From Bacteroidales bacterium (GTDB taxonomy: Bacteria > Bacteroidota > Bacteroidia > Bacteroidales > Tenuifilaceae), in assembly GCA_020636835.1 (NCBI GenBank), contig JACJXC010000006.1, forward strand, positions 248,001 through 312,000: DNA of 64,000 nt, given 5' to 3'. The translations under genes and the position numbers were made by a program. Positions 28,457-37,297 of this stretch are shown here, piece after piece. Positions within the stretch are counted from its first letter, which is position 1, and each line of letters starts with the position of its first letter. The notes beneath the pieces are model-generated. The model ran no database searches. It was not told the origin of the DNA and was given only the letters and a program-made list of their open reading frames with translations.

Positions 28457-31183
28457 ATGTCAAAAGTAAAACGCGTTTATTTCTTCGGTAACAAAACAGC
28501 CGAAGGAAAAGCAGATATGAAAAATCTGCTTGGTGGAAAAGGAGCCAACTTGGCCGAGATGTGTCTATTGGGACTTCCTGTTCCTGCAGGATTCACCATT
28601 ACAACCGAAACTTGCAACGATTATTATGCAAATAATAATGAGCTTCCAGCTGATTTAATGGAGCAGGTTTGGACTGCAATGGCCGATGTTGAAAAGGCGA
28701 TGGGTATGAAGTATGGCGATTCTGAGAATGCGCTTCTTTTGAGCTGCCGTTCTGGTGCTCGTAGCTCAATGCCCGGTATGATGGATACCGTTCTTAATAT
28801 TGGTCTTTGCTCGGCTACAATCCCAGGCCTTCTTAAGAAAACCAACAACCCACGTTTTGTTTACGACTCGTACCGTCGTTTAATTATGATGTACGCTGAC
28901 GTGGTTATGGAGAAAGCTGAAGGACTAGAGCCAGTTGATGGAAAAGGTATCCGTAAGCAACTCGACGACATGCTTGACGAGTTCAAGCATAGCAAGGGTT
29001 ATAAATCTGACACAGACTTGTCGGCAGATGATTTGAAAACGTTAGCCGAAGAGTTCAAAAAACGCGTTAAGAGCTCATTGGGTAAGGAATTCCCCGACGA
29101 TGCCAAAGATCAATTAGTTGGTGGTATCAAGGCCGTATTCAAGAGCTGGAATGGTAAGAAAGCAGTTTCGTACCGTCGTATCGAGGGTATTCCCGATAAC
29201 TGGGGAACTGCTGTTAACGTTCAGGCAATGGTGTTCGGTAATATGGGCGATTCTTCTGCAACTGGTGTTGCATTTACCCGTAACCCTGCAACTGGTGAGA
29301 ACCTATTCTACGGTGAGTGGTTAGTGAATGCTCAGGGCGAGGACGTTGTTGCTGGTATTCGCACCCCAAGCCCACTTAACGATGATACAAAGAACGAGCA
29401 AAATAAGCACTTGCATAGTATGCAGGAGGTTATGGCTGGTACCTATAAAGAGCTTGATGATATTCGTACAATTCTTGAAAAATCGTTCAAGGATATGCTT
29501 GACATTGAGTTCACCATTCAGGAAGGTAAACTTTACATGTTACAGTGCCGTGCTGGTAAACGTACTGGTACCGCTGCTTTGAACATGGCTATGGATATGC
29601 TACACGAGAAACTAATTGACGAGAAAACCGCTGTTTTGCGTGTCGATCCTGCTCAATTAGACGAATTACTTCACCCAATTTGCGACCCTGCTGAGGAGAA
29701 AAAGGTTAACCCAATTGTAAAAGGTTTACCCGCTGGTCCTGGGGCTGCCGTGGGTAAAGTTGTTTTCACTGCCGAGGATGCAGTTGCCTGGAACCGTAAA
29801 GGCGAAAAAGTTATCCTTGTTCGTGAAGAAACTAATCCCGAGGATGTTGAGGGTATGCGTGCCGCAGAGGGGATTCTTACCGCTCGTGGTGGTATGACCT
29901 CACACGCTGCACTTGTTGCTCGTGGATGGGGTAAATGCTGTATTGTAGGTGCTGGTGGTATGCACGTTGAAGTATCAAAGAAAACTGCAAAGATTCCCGG
30001 AACCGATATCATTATCAAGGAAGGTGATATTCTAACCTTGAACGGAACAAAAGGACACGTTTATACCGGTTCGCTTCCATTAATGGACGCTACCGAAAAT
30101 CCTCGCTTCCAAGAATTTATGAAAATTGTTGACAGTCATCGCAAGATGGGTGTTCGTACAAACGCCGACACTCCTGCCGATGCTAAGGTTGCTCGCGATT
30201 TTGGCGCTGAGGGGATTGGTTTGTTCCGTACCGAGCACATGTTCTATGGAAAAGGATCGGAGGAGCCTCTGTTCCTACTCCGTAAGATGATTTTAAGTGA
30301 TGGTGTAAAAGAGCGTCGTAGCGCCCTTGATGAGCTTTTCGTATATGTTAAGAAGGATATCAAGGCTACTATGTTAGCTATGGATACTCTTCCTGTAACT
30401 TTCCGCTTGCTCGACCCACCTCTACACGAGTTTGTTCCCCAAAGCGATGAGAAACAGGCCGAACTCGCAAAGGCATTAGGCATTACTGTGGCTGCCATTG
30501 CTAAACGTGGCGAGGCTTTGCATGAGTCGAACCCAATGATGGGACACCGCGGTGTTCGCCTTGGCGTTACATATCCAGAGGTTTCGGAGATGCAAATTCG
30601 TGCCATCTTCGAATCAGCTGTTGAGTTGATTAAAGAAGGGCACCAGCCACATCCCGAGATCATGGTTCCTGTAACCTGCGATGTGTCTGAACTTGATTTC
30701 ACCAAAAAGATTGTCGACAGAGTTTACGCAGAGGTTTGCGCTAAATTTGGCGTTAAAGAGATTAAGTATAAGTATGGTACTATGATAGAAATACCCCGTG
30801 CTTGCTTACTCGCCGATCGTATGGCTAAAACTGCCGAGTTCTTCTCGTTTGGAACCAACGACTTAACCCAGATGACATTTGGTTTTAGCCGCGATGATAT
30901 TGGTGGTTTTATGCACGACTACCTTGATAACAAGATGCTTGCGGCTGACCCATTCCAAACTATCGATCAGGACGGCGTTGGTCAATTAGTAGAGATGGCC
31001 GTTTCGAAAGGTCGTGCTACTCGCAGCGATCTTAAGGTGGGTATTTGTGGTGAGCAGGGTGGCGATCCCGCATCAGTTGAGTTCTGCTTCAAAACAGGCT
31101 TAACCTATGTTAGCTGCTCTCCTTTCCGTGTGCCAATTGCTCGTTTGGCTGCTGCTCAGGCTAGCATTAAGTTTGGTAAATAG
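28457..31183 (+). CDS. ppdK: Pyruvate, phosphate dikinase
   Basis: The enzyme interconverts pyruvate, ATP and phosphate with phosphoenolpyruvate, AMP and pyrophosphate, linking glycolysis and gluconeogenesis in anaerobes. The 908-residue length is typical of PpdK rather than PEP synthase. The N-terminal ATP-grasp domain shows LLGGKGANLAEM and SCRSGARSSMPGMMDT. The swivelling domain has the phospho-His in GGMTSHAALVARG, and the C-terminal TIM barrel shows FRTEHMF and FGTNDLTQMT. The gene is a single unit with its own promoter box and a strong terminator. Codon choice is of the highly expressed type (frequent CGT, GGT, AAG) compared with neighbours. Confidence 0.98.
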   Translation: MSKVKRVYFFGNKTAEGKADMKNLLGGKGANLAEMCLLGLPVPAGFTITTETCNDYYANNNELPADLMEQVWTAMADVEKAMGMKYGDSENALLLSCRSGARSSMPGMMDTVLNIGLCSATIPGLLKKTNNPRFVYDSYRRLIMMYADVVMEKAEGLEPVDGKGIRKQLDDMLDEFKHSKGYKSDTDLSADDLKTLAEEFKKRVKSSLGKEFPDDAKDQLVGGIKAVFKSWNGKKAVSYRRIEGIPDNWGTAVNVQAMVFGNMGDSSATGVAFTRNPATGENLFYGEWLVNAQGEDVVAGIRTPSPLNDDTKNEQNKHLHSMQEVMAGTYKELDDIRTILEKSFKDMLDIEFTIQEGKLYMLQCRAGKRTGTAALNMAMDMLHEKLIDEKTAVLRVDPAQLDELLHPICDPAEEKKVNPIVKGLPAGPGAAVGKVVFTAEDAVAWNRKGEKVILVREETNPEDVEGMRAAEGILTARGGMTSHAALVARGWGKCCIVGAGGMHVEVSKKTAKIPGTDIIIKEGDILTLNGTKGHVYTGSLPLMDATENPRFQEFMKIVDSHRKMGVRTNADTPADAKVARDFGAEGIGLFRTEHMFYGKGSEEPLFLLRKMILSDGVKERRSALDELFVYVKKDIKATMLAMDTLPVTFRLLDPPLHEFVPQSDEKQAELAKALGITVAAIAKRGEALHESNPMMGHRGVRLGVTYPEVSEMQIRAIFESAVELIKEGHQPHPEIMVPVTCDVSELDFTKKIVDRVYAEVCAKFGVKEIKYKYGTMIEIPRACLLADRMAKTAEFFSFGTNDLTQMTFGFSRDDIGGFMHDYLDNKMLAADPFQTIDQDGVGQLVEMAVSKGRATRSDLKVGICGEQGGDPASVEFCFKTGLTYVSCSPFRVPIARLAAAQASIKFGK

Positions 31184-31204
31184 TCTTAAACTGTATTTCT
31201 ATAG

Positions 31205-31236
31205 AAAACGTCCCTTATTACAGGGACGTTTTTTTT
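31205..31236 (+). terminator. Terminator after ppdK
   Basis: An A-rich lead and the stem AACGTCCCT/AGGGACGTT with a six-base loop are followed by a run of eight T, about 22 bases after the ppdK stop. Confidence 0.92.
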
Positions 31237-31331
31237 GTTTTGTCGTTAGCTTTTCTCTAATTTGTAACAGATTATTTTGTGAATGGGTACGGTTCTTGTA
31301 ACATTCCCGGTTTTTGAATTCAAACTGTGTT

Positions 31332-32735
31332 ATGGTTAACTGTAGAGTATTAGTCTTATTTTTTGTTGGTCTTTTGTTTCATAACGTGCTGGTGTCGCAG
31401 GATTATGGCATTAGTAACGATTCTGTGGATTCCAAAACCTACCTGAATAATTTGCTAATACTGTATTGCGATTCGGGCAATTACGAAATTGCCAAGAGGT
31501 TAATTGGCTATGGAGCCAACCCCAATATGTCGAACGACTATGGAGTTACCCCTTTAATGTACGCTGTGCAGAGTGGGTCGTTGCCATTGGTTGAACTGCT
31601 TCTTGAGAATAACGCCAATCCAAATGCAAAGCCCTATGACGGGAATACTGCTATGCACGCTGCGGTTCGAGCGGGTAACGACAGTATTGCCGATATGTTG
31701 TTCCAGTTCGAGGCTCGTGTTGATGATCAGAATGATTTGGGCTTAACCCCTTTGCACTATGCGGTTTGGTATGGCTTCCCTTATTTAACCGATTTGCTCT
31801 TGTACTGGGGAGCTAATGCTGATTGCAAGGATCAGTTTGGCTGTACTCCTTTGTACCTATCGGCTTATAGTGGTGCCTATGTTTCGTCGAAGTTATTGCT
31901 TGATGATGGGGCCGACCCCAATATATGTAATATTAAAGGTGTTTCGCCCTTGATGGTTGCGGCTCAGTATAACGATACCGCTATGGTTTCGCTTTTGTTA
32001 GTCCATGGTGCTAAAATTGATGTTGTAGATATGAGTGGGGAAAACGCTTTGGCCTATGCCATTGCGGCTAATTCCAAAGAAACGGTTTTGCTGTTAATGA
32101 GGCAGGGCGCTTTTGAACAAGCCCTTGCGAGGAGTTACTACCAGATTGCCGCCGAAACAGAGAATAAGAGTATGCGTTTTTTTCTCGATTCTATTGGTCA
32201 GCATACGCGGTTGAAACTGGCTATCGGCAATGTCTATGTTGGAACTGCTACTATTTTCAGCAACCATGAGTTTATGCTTGGGTTTAATATTGGGGTAACG
32301 GAGCGTGTCTCTAAACTTTCGGTGGGTATTACATACTGGTATCGGCCTGTGCCGGTGGCTACGCTCAACTATCAATCCGACGCCATTTATCAATATAAAG
32401 AAAAACGTCAGGTTTTTGAGATTCGTGTAAATCGTTTTAAGCCGATTCGGGTAAATCCCTCTGGGCGAGCTTTTGGTGTTTACTATGGGGGCAATGTTGG
32501 AGTTTTCTTCCGCGATTTTAAGGGCGCCAACTCCGATCCTAAAACTTCGGTTTATCCAGGGCTGAATGCAGGTTTTTACGCAGGAGGGGATCGATTCAGG
32601 TTTTCAACTGGGTGGGAGTTTACAGGTCTTCGTACCCCCTCGGTAACTCAGCATCGGGTTGGCGTGCATTTAATGTTCTTTTTCCCTGTTGGGCGGTATA
32701 GGCGAAGTAATATTCTAATAGATCATGTGGAGTAA
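31332..32735 (+). CDS. Ankyrin-repeat protein with outer-membrane barrel-like C-terminus
   Basis: From ATG 31332 the protein is 467 residues; a TTG at 31314 would add six residues before the signal peptide and was not preferred. A signal peptide (VLVLFFVGLLFHNVLVSQ) is followed by about seven ankyrin repeats (about 35-280) with GxTPLxxA and ADPN/ANPN turns. The last 190 residues alternate polar and hydrophobic, with many Gly/Tyr/Phe strands (FMLGFNIGV, FGVYYGGNVGVFFRDF, FRFSTGWEF, HRVGVHLMFFF), like a small outer-membrane beta-barrel. So the repeats likely sit in the periplasm, tied to a barrel. A small lipoprotein gene overlaps its end by 11 bases. No family matches this combination to my knowledge. 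Confidence 0.85.
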   Translation: MVNCRVLVLFFVGLLFHNVLVSQDYGISNDSVDSKTYLNNLLILYCDSGNYEIAKRLIGYGANPNMSNDYGVTPLMYAVQSGSLPLVELLLENNANPNAKPYDGNTAMHAAVRAGNDSIADMLFQFEARVDDQNDLGLTPLHYAVWYGFPYLTDLLLYWGANADCKDQFGCTPLYLSAYSGAYVSSKLLLDDGADPNICNIKGVSPLMVAAQYNDTAMVSLLLVHGAKIDVVDMSGENALAYAIAANSKETVLLLMRQGAFEQALARSYYQIAAETENKSMRFFLDSIGQHTRLKLAIGNVYVGTATIFSNHEFMLGFNIGVTERVSKLSVGITYWYRPVPVATLNYQSDAIYQYKEKRQVFEIRVNRFKPIRVNPSGRAFGVYYGGNVGVFFRDFKGANSDPKTSVYPGLNAGFYAGGDRFRFSTGWEFTGLRTPSVTQHRVGVHLMFFFPVGRYRRSNILIDHVE

Positions 32736-33150
32736 AATTTTCAGATTCGTAGTGTTTGTAATCCCTTTGCTTACCATTCCCATTGCGTGTGAGGATATGG
32801 AGGGCTTTTTTGTGGATTGCGATGAGTGTTTTCCTGATAAGCCCGATTATGCTTTGGTTGATATTCGGTTTACCATTAATGGAGAGAACCCATTGGTGGT
32901 TTATTGGCTGTACGAAGGCGATATCGATAAAGGAGAACTGATTGCTGTGGATACTGCATATTCAAGCACTGTACAGTGGGATTTACAGGTTGATGTGAGT
33001 TACAGCATAGTGGCAGAGTATATTAGCAAGGGTCGTGTGATAAATGTGGTTGATGCCACCGACTTGCGGACTAAGCACGATAGGAGTTCGTGTCAGGCCG
33101 AATGCTACGTGGTTTTGGGCGATAAACTGGATGCCCGGTTACGGTTTTAG
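32725..33150 (+). CDS. Small Cys-rich putative lipoprotein
   Basis: The 141-residue protein starts with a hydrophobic segment (FVVFVIPLLTIPIAC) whose Cys22 is a plausible lipidation site, followed by an acidic stretch with two further Cys (DCDEC). The mature part is beta-rich (ALVDIRFTINGENPLVVYWLYEGDI, VQWDLQVDVSYSIVAEYI) and ends with a CQAEC pair. The gene overlaps the upstream ankyrin/barrel gene by 11 bases, so the two are very likely translated together and may form a complex. I do not recognise a family. Confidence 0.7.
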   Translation: MWSKIFRFVVFVIPLLTIPIACEDMEGFFVDCDECFPDKPDYALVDIRFTINGENPLVVYWLYEGDIDKGELIAVDTAYSSTVQWDLQVDVSYSIVAEYISKGRVINVVDATDLRTKHDRSSCQAECYVVLGDKLDARLRF

Positions 33151-33152
33151 TA

Positions 33153-34559
33153 TTATTTTACTTTTGTGAGTCCCAGGTCTTTGGCCTTTTGTTCCATTAG
33201 CGCGTATGCCTCGGTGTAGTTGTTTTGTATTAACCCATCAAGAATGGCGTCCTTTATCATGGTCTTTATTATCCCAATTTCTCTTCCCGGGCCAATTCCG
33301 TATGTTTCCATAATTATTTCGCCGGTTATTGGGGGTTGAAAGTTGCGTATGGCATCTTTTTCCTCAATTTCTTTGAGTTTTTGCCTTACCAGTTTGAAGT
33401 TTGCCAAGTGTCGGCGAACGGTATTGTCGTTTTTTGAGGTGATGTCGGCCTCGCAGAGTGTCATCAGAAGGTCGATGTCGTCGCCTGCTTCAAAGAGCAG
33501 TCGGCGAACTGCCGAGTCGGTAACAACCTCCTGCGACAGAACGATTGGCCGCATGTGTAGTTCCACCATTTTTTGCACAAACTTCATTTTCTCGTTCAGT
33601 GGGAGTTTTAGCCGTCGGAAAATGCTCGGAATCATTTTAGCTCCGATGAACTCGTGGGCATGGAATGTCCAGCCCTGTGCCGGTATAAATTTTTTTGTTG
33701 CGGGTTTGGCTATATCGTGTAGGAGGGCTGCCCATCGAAGCCATAAATCGTTGGAGTTTTGGGCTAGGTTATCCAGTACCTGCAGGGTGTGGTAGAAGTT
33801 GTTCTTGTGGCTTATCCCATTCCGGGTGTCCACTCCCTTTAGTTTGGCTATTTCGGGGAAAATTATGTCGAGTAGTCCCGTTTGATCCATGAGGATGAAG
33901 CCTTTGGATGGCTTGGTCGCAAGCATCATTTTGTTTACTTCGTCAATGATTCTTTCGGTGGAAACAATGCTGATTCGATCCTTAATTCGTTGAATGGATA
34001 CGAGGGTTGACGGTTCTATATCGAAGTTTAGCTGGGTTGCAAACCGAATGGCACGCATCATCCGGAGTGGATCGTCCGAGAAGGTAACGTCCGGATCAAG
34101 TGGAGTGCGGATTAAGCGGTCGTCAATATCTTTTATCCCGTTGAATGGGTCGATTAGTTTTCCGTAGGTGTTGCCGTTGAGGCTTATGGCCATGGCGTTA
34201 ATGGTGAAGTCTCTGCGCTTCAGATCGTCCTCCAGTGTGCCGTTCTCAACAATGGGTTTGCGCGAGTCCAGCCGGTACGATTCCTTTCGTGCCCCAACAA
34301 ACTCAACCTCAATGTCTCTGTACTTGAGTTGGGCTGTTCCGAAATTCTTAAAGTACGACACTTTAGCCCCTTTGGCGTGCCCCGATACTTTTTGGGCAAA
34401 GTCGATTCCGCTGCCCACCACAACAATGTCGATATCTTTTGAAGGGCGCTGCAGGAATATATCCCTAACGTATCCTCCAATAACAAACGCTTGAATGTTT
34501 TCGGTGTCGGCAATTGTTTTTACTATGCCGAATATTTTGTGGTTTAAGTGTTTTTGCAA
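33153..34559 (-). CDS. CCA-adding/poly(A) polymerase-type tRNA nucleotidyltransferase with HD domain
   Basis: The enzyme adds or repairs the CCA end of tRNAs. The 468-residue protein opens with the class II nucleotidyltransferase domain: VIGGYVRDIFLQRPSKDIDIVVVG carries the GG and DxD motifs, and RRDFTINAMAISLNG and DPLRMMRAIRFATQL are the B and D motifs. A C-terminal HD domain has RWAALLHDIAKP with paired His/Asp, and a second His in HAHEFIGAKM. It matters here because the tRNA-Leu(GAG) gene lacks an encoded CCA. It is convergent with the lipoprotein gene, two bases apart. Confidence 0.95.
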   Translation of the reverse strand: MQKHLNHKIFGIVKTIADTENIQAFVIGGYVRDIFLQRPSKDIDIVVVGSGIDFAQKVSGHAKGAKVSYFKNFGTAQLKYRDIEVEFVGARKESYRLDSRKPIVENGTLEDDLKRRDFTINAMAISLNGNTYGKLIDPFNGIKDIDDRLIRTPLDPDVTFSDDPLRMMRAIRFATQLNFDIEPSTLVSIQRIKDRISIVSTERIIDEVNKMMLATKPSKGFILMDQTGLLDIIFPEIAKLKGVDTRNGISHKNNFYHTLQVLDNLAQNSNDLWLRWAALLHDIAKPATKKFIPAQGWTFHAHEFIGAKMIPSIFRRLKLPLNEKMKFVQKMVELHMRPIVLSQEVVTDSAVRRLLFEAGDDIDLLMTLCEADITSKNDNTVRRHLANFKLVRQKLKEIEEKDAIRNFQPPITGEIIMETYGIGPGREIGIIKTMIKDAILDGLIQNNYTEAYALMEQKAKDLGLTKVK

Positions 34560-34626
34560 GGTCGATTCAATTAGTGAGCGTGGCGATTAACTTATTTCAG
34601 TTCGTCCCCTCGTTTTGTTATTTGTG

Positions 34627-34634
34627 CAAAGTTA
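34627..34634 (-). promoter_or_regulatory. -7 box (TAACTTTG) for the nucleotidyltransferase gene
   Basis: An exact minus-strand TAnnTTTG lies 68 bases before the start codon in an intergenic space shared with the divergent thioredoxin gene. Confidence 0.45.
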
Positions 34635-34775
34635 GCATTTCTTACACTTTTGTCATAATGGGGCGATGTTTGGTTGCGATTCTGTGCTATTTATCTTCTT
34701 TTCCTCTTTCGGTGCTTGTGTATATTGTGTTTTAACTATCGATGACATATATCAACCCTTTATTTGCTGAACAAT

Positions 34776-34807
34776 TTTGTGTAGTATTTGTTTTGTTTTT
34801 ATATTTG
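34776..34807 (+). promoter_or_regulatory. Bacteroidota promoter (TTTG-N20-TATATTTG) before thioredoxin
   Basis: The -33 TTTG (34776-34779) and -7 TATATTTG (34800-34807) are both exact, with 20-base spacing, the full consensus. The start site should be near 34814, so the ATG at 34860 is used and an upstream ATG at 34788 would not be transcribed. Confidence 0.75.
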
Positions 34808-34859
34808 CATCCAAATATGTATATATTTAAATGTGATAAAACTAAATAATTTTAATACT

Positions 34860-35216
34860 ATGATTGAACATTTGACAATGGAAACCTTTAAGGCAAAGGT
34901 TTTTAACTTTGAGAAGAGTCAGGACTGGAAGTTTGAGGGTGATAAGCCTGCCGTTATCGATTTTTATGCCGATTGGTGTGGACCCTGCAAAATGGTAGCT
35001 CCAATTCTAGAGGAGTTAGCTGCTGAGTACAACGGGAAGTTGAATATTTATAAGATTAATACCGAGGATCAACAGGAGTTGGCTGCAGTTTTTGGGATTC
35101 GTAGTATTCCGTCGTTATTATTCATTCCCATGAACGATCAGCCTCAGATGGCCATGGGGGCATTGCCTAAAGATTCCTTTAAGCAAGCGTTTAAGGATGT
35201 GTTAGGGGTGGAGTAG
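34860..35216 (+). CDS. Thioredoxin family protein
   Basis: From ATG 34860 the protein has 118 residues and a single thioredoxin domain with the redox motif WCGPCK in DFYADWCGPCKMVAPIL, and a cis-proline in RSIPSLLFI. No signal peptide is present, so it works in the cytoplasm as a general disulfide reductase. The start was chosen because the upstream promoter lies downstream of the alternative ATG. An N-terminal stretch TFKAKVFNFEKSQDWKFEGD is longer than in E. coli TrxA and typical of Bacteroidota thioredoxins. The gene is a single unit followed by a long terminator hairpin. Confidence 0.95.
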   Translation: MIEHLTMETFKAKVFNFEKSQDWKFEGDKPAVIDFYADWCGPCKMVAPILEELAAEYNGKLNIYKINTEDQQELAAVFGIRSIPSLLFIPMNDQPQMAMGALPKDSFKQAFKDVLGVE

Positions 35217-35536
35217 GCATTTTGAAAAGTTTTTTTATGGTTTAACTCGATATACTGTGGTTAGTATGTGTTTTGGAACCGAGAGGTTGCCGGTTACGGT
35301 AGCCTCTCGGTTATTTTTTGTGAATACGGAAACCGTTGCAAAGCTCTGTGCGGAGTGGTAACGCGTTCATGGTTTTAGGAAAAACCGGTTGGGTTTGGAG
35401 CCGTCCTGTGAAATAATTCTATCCCGATAATATTTTTGTGCAACATTTCCTGTTTAAGCGAATCAGAATAATTTGCCGTTATTTTTCTTGTTACATTTAC
35501 GCCTCGTTAAATAACTAACTTAATAAACCAAATTAT
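35217..35536. other. Intergenic region between thioredoxin and transporter genes
   Basis: It holds the thioredoxin terminator (35277-35318). Near 35490-35510 a TACATTTA resembles the -7 box with one mismatch and could serve the transporter gene. Nothing else is recognised. Confidence 0.5.
35277..35318 (+). terminator. Terminator after thioredoxin
   Basis: A perfect 10-bp stem (AACCGAGAGG with CCTCTCGGTT) with a 16-base loop that itself can pair is followed by TATTTTTT. Confidence 0.88.
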
Positions 35537-36769
35537 ATGAGCATTAAGATTCGTTTAATAGTGATGAACTTCTTTCAGTATGCCATTTGGGGGGCCTGGT
35601 TGATCTCTTTGGGGGCATACTTGGGGGGAGGTTTGAAGTTTTCGGGGTTTCAGATTGGGAGTTTCTTTGCCACAATGGGTATCGCCTCGTTGTTTATGCC
35701 TGCAATTATGGGGATTATTGCCGACCGGTGGATTCCTGCACAAAAGGTGTTGGGGATGTGCCATATATTGGCAGCGGGTTTCTTGATTGCGGCCGCGCCA
35801 CAGACCGATTACGGAATGTTGTACCCATTGGTGCTTCTCAGTGTGATGTTTTATATGCCCACAATCGCATTGTCTAATTCAGTTGCCTATAATGCGTTGT
35901 CGCACCATGGTTTCGATACCGTAAAGGCATTCCCCCCAATTCGGGTATGGGGTACCGTTGGCTTTATTTGTGCTATGATTGCTGTCGATCTTTTGGGATT
36001 TGCCACCACATCGTACCAGTTTTACCTATCGGCGGGGTTGGGCTTTGCTCTGGGGATTTACTCATTTACACTACCCGATTGCACCATTTGTAAGAGTGTT
36101 GAACACAAAACGTTGGTCGATACTCTTGGACTCCGGGCATTCGCATTGTTTAAGGAGAGGAAAATGGCTATATTCTTTATCTTTTCCATGATGCTAGGTA
36201 TGTCGTTACAGATTACCAATGCTTATGCTAACGATTACTTAACCAATTTTTACGGTGCAATTGAAGCGTACAAGGGTACCTTTGGCGTGGAGCATGCCAA
36301 TATTCTTATTTCGTTGTCGCAGATGTCCGAAACGCTATGTATTCTTTTAATTCCATTCTTCTTGCGCAAGTTTGGTATTAAAAAAGTGATGCTGATCTCG
36401 ATGTTTGCCTGGGTGTTGCGCTTTGGATTGCTTGGTGCTGGAAATCCCGGCGGCGGTGTGTGGATGCTGATTCTTTCGATGATTGTTTACGGTGTAGCCT
36501 TCGATTTTTTCAATATTTCCGGCTCTCTTTTTGTAGAGCGCGAAACCGATTCATCAATTCGATCCAGCGCACAGGGCGTTTTTATGATTATGACCAATGG
36601 CTTTGGGGCTTTTATCGGTTCGTACGTAGCGGGTATAGTTGTTGATGCTACAGGATGGCCAAACGCTTGGTACGTTTTTGCTGCATACTCCTTGGTTGTG
36701 GCTCTGGTTTTTGGCGTTATATTCAAGTATAAACATAACCCCGATGAGGTAAAGGCTTTTCAGCATTAA
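35537..36769 (+). CDS. Nucleoside:H+ symporter (NHS family MFS transporter)
   Basis: The 410-residue inner-membrane protein has about twelve membrane spans. Its opening SIKIRLIVMNFFQYAIWGAW is typical of NupG/XapB-like nucleoside permeases, as are the conserved loop FMPAIMGIIADRWIPAQKVL and the later SSAQGVFMIMTNGFGAFIGSY. It should take up nucleosides with protons. There is no nucleoside hydrolase or phosphorylase next to it. A very strong terminator follows 22 bases after the stop. Confidence 0.92.
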   Translation: MSIKIRLIVMNFFQYAIWGAWLISLGAYLGGGLKFSGFQIGSFFATMGIASLFMPAIMGIIADRWIPAQKVLGMCHILAAGFLIAAAPQTDYGMLYPLVLLSVMFYMPTIALSNSVAYNALSHHGFDTVKAFPPIRVWGTVGFICAMIAVDLLGFATTSYQFYLSAGLGFALGIYSFTLPDCTICKSVEHKTLVDTLGLRAFALFKERKMAIFFIFSMMLGMSLQITNAYANDYLTNFYGAIEAYKGTFGVEHANILISLSQMSETLCILLIPFFLRKFGIKKVMLISMFAWVLRFGLLGAGNPGGGVWMLILSMIVYGVAFDFFNISGSLFVERETDSSIRSSAQGVFMIMTNGFGAFIGSYVAGIVVDATGWPNAWYVFAAYSLVVALVFGVIFKYKHNPDEVKAFQH

Positions 36770-36790
36770 TACTGGAGCCTAATTGTTGTA

Positions 36791-36836
36791 AAACCGGGTG
36801 CCTGAATTATTTTCAGGCACCCGGTTTGCTTTTTTA
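36791..36836 (+). terminator. Strong terminator after the nucleoside transporter
   Basis: A perfect 16-bp stem (36791-36806 with 36812-36827) and a five-base loop are followed by GCTTTTTTATT. It is one of the longest perfect stems in the window. Confidence 0.95.
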
Positions 36837-36875
36837 TTCAACCTATTCTAGATTGAACTAATTGAATGATTGGCA

Positions 36876-36908
36876 AAATAAAAAACCCTAAGCGCAAACT
36901 TAGGGTTT
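36876..36908 (-). terminator. Terminator of the 36930-37217 gene
   Basis: A perfect 10-bp stem (AAACCCTAAG/CTTAGGGTTT) with a six-base loop, read on the minus strand, ends in a T-rich run. It lies 22 bases after the stop. Confidence 0.9.
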
Positions 36909-36929
36909 AAATATTAAGCGTAGCGCTTA

Positions 36930-37217
36930 TTATCCTTTAGTAATCTCGCTAAGTTTGGTGAAGCAATCGTCAACAGCAGTCATTAAATCCTGTTGTATTG
37001 CATTGTAATGTGCCTTAATTGCTTTGGCGTCATCTTTCTTTTCGGGGTTGTTAATGCGAGTAACAAGCTGGTTGCGTTTTTCGAGCATTGATTCTATGAT
37101 CGATAATGCTTTGTCGCGGTTTTTATCGCCATTCAAAAGCATGTAGGTATAGCAATCGCTAACTACTTCGCTTACCAGAAAGTCAACGTCTTTCTTTAGG
37201 TTTCTTTTGTTTGCCAT
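36930..37217 (-). CDS. Small conserved helical protein, function unknown
   Basis: The 95-residue protein is predicted all-helical and charged (KRNLKKDVDFLVSEVVSDCYTYMLLNGDKN...ALSIIESMLEKRNQLVTRIN...HYNAIQQDLMTAVDDCFTKLSEITK). Similar small proteins are common in Bacteroidota genomes, but I know of no function. No signal or membrane span is present. It has its own promoter box 27 bases upstream and its own terminator, both exact, so it is a well-defined single-gene unit and probably well expressed. Confidence 0.85.
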   Translation of the reverse strand: MANKRNLKKDVDFLVSEVVSDCYTYMLLNGDKNRDKALSIIESMLEKRNQLVTRINNPEKKDDAKAIKAHYNAIQQDLMTAVDDCFTKLSEITKG

Positions 37218-37243
37218 GTTTAAAACAGATTATTATGATTGCA

Positions 37244-37251
37244 CAAAGATA
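37244..37251 (-). promoter_or_regulatory. -7 box (TATCTTTG) for the 95-residue protein gene
   Basis: An exact minus-strand TAnnTTTG predicts a leader of only about 20 bases before the start codon. Confidence 0.55.
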
Positions 37252-37297
37252 TAAATTTTTTTATTTCATGTAGTTGGTTATTTGTGCGGAACGGGCA

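Noticed and set aside
34788..34859. Longer start for thioredoxin
   Set aside because: A full-consensus promoter (34776-34807) overlaps this stretch, so it would not be transcribed.
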